Of a stretch of 64,000 nt of DNA, positions 55,111 through 64,000 are shown piece after piece; the stretch's first letter is position 1, and each line of letters begins with the position of its first letter. The stretch is from positions 434,001-498,000 of the forward strand of contig JARGPJ010000002.1 of assembly GCA_029212615.1 (NCBI GenBank), read 5' to 3'. The notes below the pieces were generated by a model. It was not told where the DNA came from. It did not search any database and worked only from the letters and a program-made list of their open reading frames with translations. This DNA is from Verrucomicrobiales bacterium. GTDB taxonomy: Bacteria > Verrucomicrobiota > Verrucomicrobiia > Verrucomicrobiales > DEV007. Position numbers and translations under genes: made by a program.

Positions 55111-55650
55111 TCACTCTGCTGCGGCAAGTGAAGCAATCGAATGTTCCAGGGCTCCAGCGAGCTTTTTCGCTGCCGGCACGCTGAGAATAAACTGAGCCTC
55201 AAGGCCGTCCTTTGCCTGCTTGAAAACCATCCCCTTCGCGGCATCATAGACCAGCGTCCAGTCTCCCATCCATCCCCCTTCAGTGATCGTATGCGCCCGG
55301 GTCAACTCATCACCCTTCACTAAAGCTTCCGACAGTTTCGTCGCCGTTTTAGAAGAAATGAAGAGGGATCCACCCAGCGTTTTAGCAGGATCATCGTCCC
55401 GCGGCATCAGGATAAAAGTCAAATTCACCGTGGATTGAGCACTCACCTCCTGCTTCGTAAAGCCAACATGAGTGAAGCCACGCTCCTCGTAACCCTCACG
55501 AATAAACGGCGACGGATCACCGAGGCGTGAGGCACCGTCGATGATGGTTTCAAAAACAGTCGGATCAAAAGTTTCGTCATCGGCATCCCAGGCTGAAGCA
55601 AACACGGGAAACAACAGGCAAAGTATCAGGAAAAAATTTGGTATCTTCAT
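55111..55650 (-). CDS. Exported protein of unknown function
   Basis: A 179-aa protein I do not recognise. The ATG at 55650 gives signal peptide MKIPNFFLILCLLFPVFASA; the longer frame from 55737 hides this signal. The mature part (FDPTVFETIIDGASRLGDPSPFIREG...) is mixed alpha/beta with no clear domain. It lies 66 bases upstream of the GNAT-nitrilase gene on the same strand and may share its transcript. A periplasmic location is likely. Confidence 0.7.
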   Translation of the reverse strand: MKIPNFFLILCLLFPVFASAWDADDETFDPTVFETIIDGASRLGDPSPFIREGYEERGFTHVGFTKQEVSAQSTVNLTFILMPRDDDPAKTLGGSLFISSKTATKLSEALVKGDELTRAHTITEGGWMGDWTLVYDAAKGMVFKQAKDGLEAQFILSVPAAKKLAGALEHSIASLAAAE

Positions 55651-55787
55651 ATCACACACCGAATACCTAAGCAGAATTTTGAATTCGATCCAAGCGAAGT
55701 CGCCCCCTTTTTGACCTCCAATTCCATTATCCCTCATTGGCGCCGGCTACATTCCACCTTCTGCGAAATCAGCGGAAGTACCCGGGA

Positions 55788-56879
55788 TCACTCACTGCCT
55801 CCGGAAGACTCGCGGACAATCAAATCGCCTTGAAGCGTGATGCGTAAAAATGGCGAATCGGGATTAGTCATGCGACGCACCATCGCTTCGGCCGCTATCC
55901 GGCCAATTTCATGACATGGTTGCTGATAGGTGGTTAGAGGCACACTTAACAGCGGCGCATAGGTCACGTTATCGAACCCGCACACTTTGACATCTTCCGG
56001 GACCTTTGCGCCCAGGTTTAGCAGCCCTCTCAGAAACGTGCTTGCGGTGACATCATTTGCGCAGACAACCCCGTCAACACCGGCCTTTAAAAGCTGCCTC
56101 GCCGCCTTTTCAGGATGCTCAGAATCATGATCAAAGACGTCTAACCCCTTTGGGTCCATTCCCCGCTGAATCAAAGCCTCCCGACAACCCATGAGGCGCA
56201 ACTGAATGGTTGTCGCAGGGTTCTCTCTGCTTACAAAAGCAAGGTGTTTGCACCCCCGGTCCAACAAATGATCAGCCACCACGCAACCCGCATTTATGTT
56301 ATCAATACTGATCAATTCGTGACGGGATTGTCGCGGCCACCGATGCACATCCCGATCGAGGAGAACGACCTGAATTCCCGCTTCCGTGAAACGTCTGAGG
56401 ATTCCTAAATTGAATTCTGTCGTGTTCTTCACATGCTCAGTCGGGGCGAAAAACACCCCTCTGACCCGGGCCTCAATCAACTCCTGCGCGAGGGACTCCG
56501 TCCTCTTCTTTAAATCGTCGACCTCATTCAAGTCTGTCGGACGAACCACTCTCATCCCTTCTTTTCCTGCCGTTTCCGCCAAACTTGCACAGATCGGACC
56601 AAAAATTTCCGTCTCCGAAAATTGCGGAATCAACAAGCCGGCCAGCAAAGCGGAACGTCGCGGACCGAGCACCTGCGTCCCGAACCCGGGCTTCCTCAGA
56701 ACCAGTTTATCATCACCCAATTGCTGCAATGCCTTTGCCACCGTCGGACGGGAAACACCATAGATTTTACTTATCTCACTGTCCGTCGGGAGCATCTCAC
56801 CGACTGAAAATTCCCGGGCGTGAATCTTTCTCTGAAAATCTTTGTAAATTCGTAAGTAGCTTGGACCAGAGGAACTCAT
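55788..56879 (-). CDS. GntR/LacI-type transcription regulator (AraR-like architecture)
   Basis: A 363-aa sugar-responsive repressor. Residues ~5-75 are a GntR winged helix (YLRIYKDFQRKIHAREFSVG, then EMLPTDSEISKIYGVSRPTV). From ~80 on there is a periplasmic-binding-protein-like sensor as in LacI (ALLAGLLIPQFSETEIFGPI, AGCVVADHLLDRGCKHLAFVSR, GVDGVVCANDVTA, VPEDVKVCGFDNV). This GntR-plus-LacI-sensor form is that of AraR-like regulators. It is divergent from the kinase/ABC/dehydrogenase genes and probably controls them through the repeats in the shared 113-base intergenic region. Confidence 0.9.
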   Translation of the reverse strand: MSSSGPSYLRIYKDFQRKIHAREFSVGEMLPTDSEISKIYGVSRPTVAKALQQLGDDKLVLRKPGFGTQVLGPRRSALLAGLLIPQFSETEIFGPICASLAETAGKEGMRVVRPTDLNEVDDLKKRTESLAQELIEARVRGVFFAPTEHVKNTTEFNLGILRRFTEAGIQVVLLDRDVHRWPRQSRHELISIDNINAGCVVADHLLDRGCKHLAFVSRENPATTIQLRLMGCREALIQRGMDPKGLDVFDHDSEHPEKAARQLLKAGVDGVVCANDVTASTFLRGLLNLGAKVPEDVKVCGFDNVTYAPLLSVPLTTYQQPCHEIGRIAAEAMVRRMTNPDSPFLRITLQGDLIVRESSGGSE

Positions 56880-56884
56880 GACTT

Positions 56885-56940
56885 AAATGTAAAACATTTG
56901 TAATTTTTTTTACGCTTAAACGTAAAGTAATTATCTTTAC
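56885..56940. promoter_or_regulatory. Array of GTAAA-type inverted repeats, probable operators
   Basis: Three overlapping or adjacent inverted repeats lie between the regulator and the kinase gene: AAATGT-AAA-ACATTT (56885-56899), TTTACG-CTTAAA-CGTAAA (56909-56926) and GTAAAG-TAATTAT-CTTTAC (56922-56940). A similar ACGTAAAA half-site recurs at about 57969, before the binding-protein gene. The most symmetric one fits a GntR-type dimer. Binding is inferred. Confidence 0.55.
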
Positions 56941-56992
56941 ATTTATTCTTATCCTTTGTTTCATGTTTTTACAAACTTAAAGAATTTCATTC

Positions 56993-57898
56993 ATGTCCCC
57001 ATCGCCCCTTCACCTATACAGAATCGCAGGAATCGGTGAACTTCTCTGGGATTTTCTACCCGGCTCACAACGTCTCGGCGGAGCGCCGGCAAACTTCTCC
57101 TACCATTGCCACCAACTGGGAGCGACAGCCTACCCCGTCAGCAGCCTCGGTGAGGACCTTCTCGGCATCGCTGCATTCAACGCCCTCTCAGAACGCGGCA
57201 CCAACCTCGACTTCGTCGAGAAACTGGAGGGACGCACCACCGGCCGGGTGAACCTGTCCCTCGATGGTGAGCGGAAACCCACCTTCGAAATCAAACCCGA
57301 CGCGGCCTGGGATCACCTTCACTTTTCACCGAAGCTGAAACAACTCGCCGGAAAGCTTGATGCAGCATGCTTCGGTACACTTGCCCAGCGCTTCGCTACG
57401 ACCCGGAATACCATCCAGTCGTTCATCCGCAGTATGCCCGCGACATCCCTCAAGATACTCGACATCAATCTACGCAGCCCTTTCTACTCCAAAGCATTGA
57501 TTGAAGACTCACTCAATCTCGCAACCATCCTGAAACTCAGCGACGATGAACTCTTTGTTCTTGCCGCCTTCTTCAATCTGCGGGGCAGCACACGGGAGCA
57601 ACTTACGACCTTGTTAAACCGCTTTGACCTCAAGCTTATTGCACTCACCTGTGGGTCGAAAGGCAGCATCCTTATAGATGCGGAGCAATATGATGAATGT
57701 CCAGCGCCACCCACTGAACTGATCGATTCTGTTGGTGCCGGTGACTCTTTCGCCGCGGCACTCTGCCTCGGCCTTCTGCAGCACCAACCGCTCAGCGAAA
57801 TCAACCTGTTCGCCAATCGAATCGCCGCATTCGTCTGTTCCCGCGATGGAGCAACCCCCACCCTTCCGTCTTTCGCCCTCGAACTTGAAACCGCCTGA
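56993..57898 (+). CDS. PfkB-family carbohydrate kinase (fructokinase-like)
   Basis: A 301-aa ribokinase-family sugar kinase. N-terminal GIGELLWDFLPG and LGGAPANFSYHCHQLGA are fructokinase-type. The C-terminal PfkB signature is DSVGAGDSFAAALCLGLL with the catalytic aspartate. In this operon, with a mannitol-type dehydrogenase producing a ketose, it probably phosphorylates fructose to fructose-6-phosphate. It is the first gene after the operator array; about 80 bases separate it from the binding-protein gene. Confidence 0.9.
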   Translation: MSPSPLHLYRIAGIGELLWDFLPGSQRLGGAPANFSYHCHQLGATAYPVSSLGEDLLGIAAFNALSERGTNLDFVEKLEGRTTGRVNLSLDGERKPTFEIKPDAAWDHLHFSPKLKQLAGKLDAACFGTLAQRFATTRNTIQSFIRSMPATSLKILDINLRSPFYSKALIEDSLNLATILKLSDDELFVLAAFFNLRGSTREQLTTLLNRFDLKLIALTCGSKGSILIDAEQYDECPAPPTELIDSVGAGDSFAAALCLGLLQHQPLSEINLFANRIAAFVCSRDGATPTLPSFALELETA

Positions 57899-57978
57899 AC
57901 AAACCGCTTCCGCGCTTTTCCTTGCCACAAATTGTCCCCACCCCCTAGTATCGATAAAATAAAAAAACGTAAAAACCC

Positions 57979-58920
57979 ATGAAAAAATTTATTCTCACCG
58001 GCTTCGCAATCCTCGCCGGCCTCTTCTCTACCTCCTGTGATCGTGGCGGTGACACCGATCAACTGAAGATTGGCATGACGGTTCAAGACCTCAGCAATCC
58101 AACCTGGTCCGGCTATTGCAGGGCTATTCAAAACGAGGCTCAAGCGGCCGGGGCCAAAATGAACTACGTCGCCTGCGAAAGCAACGTTTCGAAGCAAATC
58201 ATGCAGATCGAAAACTTCGTCTCCCGCGGCATGGATGTCATCATCGTGCACCCCGCCGATCCGGCAGGTATCGAATCCGCCTGCCGCGAAGCTCGCAATG
58301 CCGGCGTGAAAATCATCTCCTGGGATGACGATATTGAAAATGCCGACGTGCGCTGGCTCATTGACAACTACGACCTCGGCTACCAGGTCGGCAGTGAGGC
58401 TGCCGACTTCATCAAGAAAGTGCACGGCGGCACCGCCGAAGTCGCCATCCTGAACTACCCTCAGCTCCCCGTCCTCCTCGCTCGCGGAAACGGAATTCGC
58501 GCAGCCCTCACCGAACTGGTCCCTGAAGCGAAAATTGTCGCTGAAACCAGCGCGATCAATCCTCAGGAGGGGATTTCCAAAATGGAAACGATCTTCCAGT
58601 CGAACCCCGATGTAAAAGTCGTCACCTGCATTGGTGGTGGCGGATCAGTTGGCGCAAACGAAGCAGCGAAAGCTGCCGGGAAAGATTCCGGCGACTTCGG
58701 AGTGTTCGCCGTCGATGCCACAAAACCCGAACTGGATGCGATCAAAAACGGCGGAGCTATCAAAATGAGCGTCATCGTCACCGGCACCGACGAAGACGTC
58801 GCAACGACCGTCTTCGGATTTGCCCGGAAACTCGCCGGGGGAGAAGAACTCCCCGCCAGAGTCTACCGCAAACTGATCCCTGTTACCGCGGAAAACGTAG
58901 ACCAATACTACGCTCAGTGA
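57979..58920 (+). CDS. RbsB-like sugar (polyol) ABC transporter binding lipoprotein
   Basis: A 313-aa periplasmic binding protein of the Peripla_BP_4 type. A signal with a lipobox-like LFSTSC is followed by LKIGMTVQDLSNPTWSGYCRAI, VIIVHPADPAGIESACREA, and the hinge and sugar-site blocks NAGVKIISWDDDIE and DATKPELDAIKNGG. It lies at the head of the ABC genes (28 bases before the ATPase). A polyol such as mannitol, sorbitol or arabitol is the probable ligand because the dehydrogenase is in the same operon. Confidence 0.9.
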   Translation: MKKFILTGFAILAGLFSTSCDRGGDTDQLKIGMTVQDLSNPTWSGYCRAIQNEAQAAGAKMNYVACESNVSKQIMQIENFVSRGMDVIIVHPADPAGIESACREARNAGVKIISWDDDIENADVRWLIDNYDLGYQVGSEAADFIKKVHGGTAEVAILNYPQLPVLLARGNGIRAALTELVPEAKIVAETSAINPQEGISKMETIFQSNPDVKVVTCIGGGGSVGANEAAKAAGKDSGDFGVFAVDATKPELDAIKNGGAIKMSVIVTGTDEDVATTVFGFARKLAGGEELPARVYRKLIPVTAENVDQYYAQ

Positions 58921-58948
58921 TCCCCTTTCTAATCCCCTGAACCATCCT

Positions 58949-60424
58949 ATGATCCTGCAGCTTAAGAACATCACCAAAACCTACCCGGGCGTCGTGGCGC
59001 TGGACAATGTCAGCCTAGATATTGTCGAAGGCGAAGTTCACGCTCTGGTCGGCGAGAACGGCGCAGGCAAATCGACTCTGATCAAAACCTGCACCGGCGC
59101 CATCACACCGGACAGTGGTCAGATTGTGATCAGGGGGGAAGAGTTTACCTCTCTCAACCCGAAACTGGCGGAACAAAAGGGAATTGGAGTCATCTATCAG
59201 GAGTTCAACCTCGTTGATGAACTGTCGGTCGCTGAGAATATCTTCCTCGGTCGGGCCATTCGGAAAGGGATCGTCATCGACCGGAAGGCGATGGAACGGG
59301 AAGCCGCGAGAATCTTCGAAGAACTGGAAATCGACATTGATCCCTCTGCTCTCGTGGGACGGCTCACCGTCGGCTATCAGCAGCTCGTCGAGATCGCCAA
59401 GGCTATTTCCCAGAAAGCGAAATTGCTGATCATGGACGAGCCCTCTGCGCCTCTCACACAGACCGAAGCACAGGCTCTTTACGCCGTCGTTGAGAAACTC
59501 AAAGCCGCCGGTGTAACGATTGTTTATATCTCCCACCGGATGGATGAGATTTTCAGACTTTCAGATCGCATCACGGTTCTGCGGGATGGACAGAAGATTG
59601 ACACCATCAACACTGCTGATACCGACCTCGACAAACTGGTCACCCTCATGGTAGGCCGGGAACTCACGGAAACTTATCCCGTCCGAAACCACAAAGTCTC
59701 CGACGAGGTTCTGCTCAGTGTCAATGACGTCACCGGCGCCATCGTTAGAGGAGTCAGCCTCGATATCAAACGCGGCGAAGTACTCGGTCTAGCCGGCCTC
59801 ATCGGTTCCGGCCGGACCGAACTCGCTGAAATCCTCTTCGGTTACAAACCAAAAACGAGCGGCCATGTCATGTTGGGAGGAAGAGAAATTTCTCCCAGGC
59901 TCCCCAAGGAAGCAATAGCCAAAGGAATCGCACTCATCCCGGAAGACAGGAAAAAACTCGGTGCTCTCCTCGAGCGATCGATCAAGGAGAATACCACGAT
60001 TTCCGTCCTCGAACGTATTTCCCGATTCTTCACCGTTGATAAAAGAGAGGAACAGAATATCGCCGAACACTATCGGGAGGCGATCAGAATCAAGACCCCC
60101 AGCCTCGATCAGAAAATCAAAAACCTGAGTGGCGGAAATCAACAGAAGGTGATCATCGCTAAGTGGCTTGCCACCAATCCCGACTTCGTCATCTTTGATG
60201 AACCTACCCGGGGCATCGATGTCGGGGCAAAGTCCGAAATATACGCTCTCGTCAACGAGCTCGTTGAATCCGGCAAAGCGGTCCTCATGATCTCTTCAGA
60301 AATGGAGGAGGTCATGGGCATGTCCGACCGCATCATCGTCCTTCACGAAGGAAAAGTTACGGGGGAACTTGCCCGTAAAGATTTTTCCCAGGAAGCCATC
60401 ATGAGCTTCGCCTCTAAAAACTAG
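58949..60424 (+). CDS. RbsA-like sugar ABC transporter ATPase (two nucleotide-binding domains)
   Basis: A 491-aa tandem ABC ATPase. The first domain has Walker A GENGAGKST, signature LTVGYQQLVEIAKA and Walker B LLIMDEPSAPL. The second has a degenerate P-loop GLIGSGRTEL, signature NLSGGNQQKVIIAKWL and VIFDEPTRGIDVG. This asymmetric pair is standard in the RbsA/MglA class. It works with the binding lipoprotein and the RbsC-like permease on either side. Confidence 0.95.
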   Translation: MILQLKNITKTYPGVVALDNVSLDIVEGEVHALVGENGAGKSTLIKTCTGAITPDSGQIVIRGEEFTSLNPKLAEQKGIGVIYQEFNLVDELSVAENIFLGRAIRKGIVIDRKAMEREAARIFEELEIDIDPSALVGRLTVGYQQLVEIAKAISQKAKLLIMDEPSAPLTQTEAQALYAVVEKLKAAGVTIVYISHRMDEIFRLSDRITVLRDGQKIDTINTADTDLDKLVTLMVGRELTETYPVRNHKVSDEVLLSVNDVTGAIVRGVSLDIKRGEVLGLAGLIGSGRTELAEILFGYKPKTSGHVMLGGREISPRLPKEAIAKGIALIPEDRKKLGALLERSIKENTTISVLERISRFFTVDKREEQNIAEHYREAIRIKTPSLDQKIKNLSGGNQQKVIIAKWLATNPDFVIFDEPTRGIDVGAKSEIYALVNELVESGKAVLMISSEMEEVMGMSDRIIVLHEGKVTGELARKDFSQEAIMSFASKN

Positions 60425-60463
60425 CCACCCCCTCCCCAGTTTAAGCCCCCCTAATCAAATCTC

Positions 60464-61435
60464 ATGAATAAAGCCTCCAGTCTAAATAACGCCGGCAATG
60501 CCGGCATCGCCCTCGCCAGGCAGTTCGGTATTTACGTCGTCCTTCTCGTCCTTATTATCTTCTTCTCGATCGCTTCGGAGAATTTTCTCAACAGCAGCAA
60601 CCTGCTCAACGTCGCCCGCCAGGTATCGATGATGGGGATTGCCGCAGTCGGTTTTGCCTTCGTGCTTCTTCTCGGCGGCATTGATCTCTCGGTCGGATCG
60701 GTCATCACCCTCGTCAATATTCTGGCCGCCTGGCTCATGGTGAATGCGGGCTGGAACCCGGTGCTCGCAGTCACTGCCGCCCTCCTCCTTTCCGCTGCGC
60801 TGGGCTTCTCAAATGGATGGATCATCGCCAACATCAAGATGCCCCCTATCATTGTCACCCTCGCGATGCTGATTATCATCGAAGGTGTCGCCTATCTCAT
60901 CTGTGATGGTTTACCCATTTACGGATTTCCCGAATCATTCGCCGTGATCGGCCAGGGCTATGTCGGCCCGATTCCGATCCCCGTCATCATCATGATCGTG
61001 ATCATGGCACTCGGCGGATTCATCCTCAGTAAGACATTTTTCGGGCGTTACTTCTACGCCGTCGGCGGCAACGAGGAAGCCGCGAAACTTTCCGGCATTG
61101 ATGTCAAAAAGGTAAAATATCTCGTCTACACACTTTCCGGATTCTTCGCCGGGGTTGCCGGGATCGTTATCCTCTCCCGCACCAATTCAGGGCAGGTCCT
61201 GTCCGGAAAAGGGTTCGAGTTTGACGTTCTCACCGCCTGCGTCCTCGGCGGTGTTAGTGTCACCGGGGGAGTCGGGAAAATTTCCAACGTCCTTGCCGGC
61301 GTCCTCATCCTCGGTGTTCTCAGCAACGGTCTTGTCCTCATGGATGTCAGTCAGTTCGTACAAATGGTGATCAAAGGTGCTGTCCTCATGATTGCCGTCG
61401 CGCTCGACTGTCTTCAGAACCGGAAATCCCTGTGA
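60464..61435 (+). CDS. RbsC-like sugar ABC transporter permease
   Basis: A 323-aa inner-membrane permease with eight or more helices. RbsC-family blocks: NLLNVARQVSMMGIAAVGFA, VLLLGGIDLSVGSVITL, FGRYFYAVGGNEEAAKLSGI and VLGGVSVTGGVGKISNVLAG. It starts 39 bases after the ATPase and its stop overlaps a GTG that could start the dehydrogenase. Confidence 0.95.
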   Translation: MNKASSLNNAGNAGIALARQFGIYVVLLVLIIFFSIASENFLNSSNLLNVARQVSMMGIAAVGFAFVLLLGGIDLSVGSVITLVNILAAWLMVNAGWNPVLAVTAALLLSAALGFSNGWIIANIKMPPIIVTLAMLIIIEGVAYLICDGLPIYGFPESFAVIGQGYVGPIPIPVIIMIVIMALGGFILSKTFFGRYFYAVGGNEEAAKLSGIDVKKVKYLVYTLSGFFAGVAGIVILSRTNSGQVLSGKGFEFDVLTACVLGGVSVTGGVGKISNVLAGVLILGVLSNGLVLMDVSQFVQMVIKGAVLMIAVALDCLQNRKSL

Positions 61436-61455
61436 TCATTCCTGCAACACCGGCG

Positions 61456-62952
61456 ATGACAACCACTACCCGACTCAACCAGCAGAACCTGACGAACCTT
61501 CCGGATTCCGTAGAACGCCCGACCTATGATCGCAGCGGTCTCACTGCCGGTATCGTTCACATCGGCGTGGGTGGCTTTCACCGCTCCCACGAAGCCTTTT
61601 ACACAGACGAGTTCCTCGAGAAATCCGGTTCAAGAGACTGGGGCATCTGTGGCGTTGGCCTGCGCGAGGGAGACGGGAAAATCGCGGAGGTATTGAAGTC
61701 ACAGGACTATCTCTACACGCTCATCATCAAGCATCCGGACGGCAGCATCCAAACACGCGTGATCGGTTCCATCATCGATTTCATGCTTGGCTGCGATGAT
61801 CCCGCAGGGGTCATCGCCCGCATGGCGAAACCAACAACAAAGATCGTCTCCCTCACCATCACTGAGGGAGGCTACAACTTCGACCCCGCGACCGGTGCCT
61901 TCGATTTCCGGAACCCCGAAGTAAGACACGATCTGAAGAATCCCGATCACCCTAAAACCGTCTTCGGCTTTCTCACGGCTGCTCTCAGGAAACGACGGGA
62001 CGAAGGCCTTCCACCGTTTACGATCCAGTCCTGCGACAACATCGAGCACAACGGAGACATGACCCGTAATATGCTGATCGCCTTCGCCGGCAAAGCAGAT
62101 CCGGAACTTGGCGCCTGGATCGAAAACGAAGTGAGCTTCCCCAATGCCATGGTTGACCGGATCACTCCTGTCACCACTCCTCAGGACGTCAAATCACTCG
62201 AAGAGGATTTCGGGGTCAAAGATGAGTGGCCCGTAACCTGCGAGCCGTTTTGCCAATGGGTCATCGAAGACAACTTTTCCGATGGACGCCCTCAATGGGA
62301 AACTGTCGGAGCGCAATTTGTAGAGAACGTCACCCCCTACGAGACCATGAAACTGCGCTTGCTAAACGCTGGCCATTCGGTCCTCGGTTTACTCGGCTCG
62401 ATCCACGGTCATGCCACCATTAACGACTGCATTGCCGATCCGCTTTTTGAAACATACCTTCGACGCTTCATGGAGGTGGAGGCCGGTCCGGTTCTTGATC
62501 CCGTCGAAGGCATCGACCTCGGACGCTACAAGGCCTCACTGATCGAGCGCTTTGGAAACCCGGCAATCAAGGACTCACTTGCCCGAATCTGCCTCGAGAG
62601 TTCTGCCAAAATTCCAAAATTTGTTCTCCCGACGATACGGGAAAATATCGCCCGGAAAGGCAGCACCGAATTCGCAGCTCTCGTCCTCGCCGCCTGGTGC
62701 TACTACAGCGACAAGGGCACCGACAGGAACGGCAACAAACTCGAGCTCGTCGATGCCATGAAGTCAGAGCTTCACCAGGCAGCGGCCCGCACCTCCAAAG
62801 ACAAACTCGCCTTTCTGAAATTCCGCCCGGTCTTCGGTGACCTCGCAGAAAACAAAGCCTTCGCCGCCGAATACACCGGGATGGTCGAGGAACTCTACAC
62901 ACAATCTGATATCGCCAGGCAAATGCAGGCGCTGCTTTTCGGCAGAGAATAG
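61456..62952 (+). CDS. Mannitol/polyol 2-dehydrogenase (long-chain)
   Basis: A 498-aa zinc-independent NAD-dependent polyol dehydrogenase (mannitol/fructuronate family). The start ATG 61456 (MTTTTRLNQQNLTNLP) matches the family N-terminus. A GTG at 61432, overlapping the permease stop, is a possible alternative. The coenzyme site is GIVHIGVGGFHRSHEAFYTD. TITEGGYNFDP, IQSCDNIEHNGDMTRNMLIA, and the catalytic-lysine block YETMKLRLLNAGHSVLGLLG are all present. It should oxidise the imported polyol (mannitol to fructose, or arabitol to xylulose). Confidence 0.92.
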   Translation: MTTTTRLNQQNLTNLPDSVERPTYDRSGLTAGIVHIGVGGFHRSHEAFYTDEFLEKSGSRDWGICGVGLREGDGKIAEVLKSQDYLYTLIIKHPDGSIQTRVIGSIIDFMLGCDDPAGVIARMAKPTTKIVSLTITEGGYNFDPATGAFDFRNPEVRHDLKNPDHPKTVFGFLTAALRKRRDEGLPPFTIQSCDNIEHNGDMTRNMLIAFAGKADPELGAWIENEVSFPNAMVDRITPVTTPQDVKSLEEDFGVKDEWPVTCEPFCQWVIEDNFSDGRPQWETVGAQFVENVTPYETMKLRLLNAGHSVLGLLGSIHGHATINDCIADPLFETYLRRFMEVEAGPVLDPVEGIDLGRYKASLIERFGNPAIKDSLARICLESSAKIPKFVLPTIRENIARKGSTEFAALVLAAWCYYSDKGTDRNGNKLELVDAMKSELHQAAARTSKDKLAFLKFRPVFGDLAENKAFAAEYTGMVEELYTQSDIARQMQALLFGRE

Positions 62953-63009
62953 CAAACTCTCCTACAGCAGCTCCGGATCCATCTTCCCCCCAACCAAATA
63001 AAAAGCATA

Positions 63010-64000
63010 ATGAACAAAACATTCCTGACAGCCACTGCTCTATCGGCAGTAGCCTTTCTAGCAAGAGGGGAAGCCGGAGTCATTGACTTGCTGGCCCCGA
63101 TCAAAGGAAACCACGACACCTCATCCTGGTATGAACGCGAACGCCTACTGGGCTCACATGATACCCTGGAAGAATCGGGTATCTCCCCGTTCCTGTACTT
63201 TGATTCCATCGCGGCAGCAAGCGTCGACGGTGGACGCGAGTCGGCTCAGAATTTCACCGTGCAAACTTATGCGGGTGTCGATCTCGACCTGGAGAAACTT
63301 TTAGGCTGGGATGAAACCACCGTCAAAATTTCAATGGTCGACCGCGAAGGCCTCGGAATCTCGAAGGACGTGGGTGGCATCTATGATCCCATGACCATCA
63401 ACGGTGGCGCCGACGGACAGGTCACCTGGCTCTATCAGGCATGGATCGAAAAAGTGGTTTTCAATGATTGGGCAATCAAAGTCGGACGAACATCGATGGA
63501 CGAGGATTTCGCGGAAGGCGGTCTGAACCGCTACTCCCTGAGCACCTCTATCAACGGGCCTATCCGCTCAATGATGCTCGATACTCCCCAGATCTATTCC
63601 TTCCCCCTCGCACTTTGGGGTGGACGCGTAAAGTACAGTCCGAATGACGAACATCAGTTTCAGCTGGGAACCTACCAGATCAACGACAACCCCTTCGGCA
63701 CGCATCTGAAAGGAACGGACTGGAGCATCAACAGCGGTGACGGAGTGACAGTCATGGCCCAGTATGACTGGACCCCGGAAGTGTTCGGCCGTCCCGCCCG
63801 CTTCTATCTCGGCCTCGCCGATTCCATTTATGATGTTGAGGACTTCGATGGCGGAGAAAGCTCGAACATGCTGAGCTTCTACGGCCGTGCCGAGGTTGAA
63901 GTGATCGACGATCTCAAGCTATTCGCCTTCGCCGCCTACAGCACGGAAGACGAAAACGCCAAGATTCCCCTGCAGATCAGCGCCGGTGCAAACTGGAAAG
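63010..64000 (+). CDS. OprB-like carbohydrate-selective porin, 3' end outside window
   Basis: Open frame from the ATG at 63010 to the window edge (at least 330 aa). A signal peptide (MNKTFLTATALSAVAFLARG) precedes an outer-membrane barrel rich in alternating hydrophobic strands and aromatic residues (VTWLYQAWIEKVVFNDWAIKVGRTSMDEDF). The layout, with a short N-terminal helical part and then ~50 residues before the first strands, is that of OprB/carbohydrate porins. Its place at the end of the polyol operon fits passage of the polyol through the outer membrane. The C-terminal strand is not seen. Confidence 0.82.
   Translation, partial: MNKTFLTATALSAVAFLARGEAGVIDLLAPIKGNHDTSSWYERERLLGSHDTLEESGISPFLYFDSIAAASVDGGRESAQNFTVQTYAGVDLDLEKLLGWDETTVKISMVDREGLGISKDVGGIYDPMTINGGADGQVTWLYQAWIEKVVFNDWAIKVGRTSMDEDFAEGGLNRYSLSTSINGPIRSMMLDTPQIYSFPLALWGGRVKYSPNDEHQFQLGTYQINDNPFGTHLKGTDWSINSGDGVTVMAQYDWTPEVFGRPARFYLGLADSIYDVEDFDGGESSNMLSFYGRAEVEVIDDLKLFAFAAYSTEDENAKIPLQISAGANWK

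Overview
The window reads as a dense chromosomal stretch of a Gram-negative, probably marine, heterotrophic bacterium. Verrucomicrobiota is the best guess and Planctomycetota the alternative. This is inference from gene content: two exported type I sulfatases, PEP-CTERM proteins, a twin-arginine-type Gfo/Idh/MocA oxidoreductase, a MoxR/DUF58/BatA/vWA cluster, a TonB2-type energiser with DUF3450, and many ATGA-coupled genes with weak Shine-Dalgarno signals. I found no rRNA, tRNA, insertion sequence or CRISPR array, and no gene-free gap above about 300 bases.

Layout. 1-4.9 kb: catabolic operon (sodium:solute symporter, esterase, DapA/NanA-type aldolase, pectate-lyase-fold protein). 4.9-11.3 kb, minus strand: RsmA-Nudix fusion, thioesterase, YoaK-type membrane protein, sulfatase, esterase, Kv-type channel with zinc ribbon. 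11.4-17.6 kb: MoxR/DUF58/two vWA membrane proteins. 17.7-21.3 kb: L,D-transpeptidase, RsuA-type pseudouridine synthase, ModA, ModB (no ModC), small membrane protein. 21.4-29.0 kb: FecA-like TonB-dependent receptor followed by a complete coupled TonB2-like system (DUF3450, TtpC-like, ExbB, ExbD, TonB, TPR). 29.2-34.5 kb: glycerophosphodiesterase, two PEP-CTERM proteins, a phosphodiester glycosidase-sulfatase pair. 34.6-38.5 kb: exported hypothetical protein, FHA protein, oxidoreductase. 38.5-44.3 kb: dnaG, rpoD, small membrane protein, M48 lipoprotein, 5-formyl-THF cyclo-ligase. 44.3-53.5 kb: selenium island. 53.4-55.7 kb: GNAT-nitrilase fusion and an exported hypothetical. 55.8-64 kb: sugar-alcohol regulon (GntR/LacI-type regulator, PfkB kinase, RbsBAC-like ABC transporter, mannitol dehydrogenase, OprB-like porin running off the window).

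The selenium island is the most interesting part. On the minus strand, in transcription order, it holds selD, selA, a PhnD/PhnC/PhnE/PhnE-like ABC transporter and selB. The selD gene itself has an in-frame UGA at codon 16, in a CxxU motif, so the selenophosphate synthetase appears to be a selenoprotein. A gene recognisable as the selenosugar synthase senB diverges from selD, and no senA is present. The locus therefore appears to join selenium uptake, selenophosphate production, Sec decoding and selenosugar formation. The embedded transporter, normally named for phosphonate, most likely carries a selenium oxyanion. Paired alternative hairpins sit directly in front of the selA start codon.

The last 8 kb forms a coherent pathway: porin, lipoprotein-dependent ABC uptake, polyol oxidation by the mannitol dehydrogenase, and phosphorylation of the ketose by the PfkB kinase. 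A divergent regulator is separated from the kinase by an array of GTAAA-type inverted repeats.
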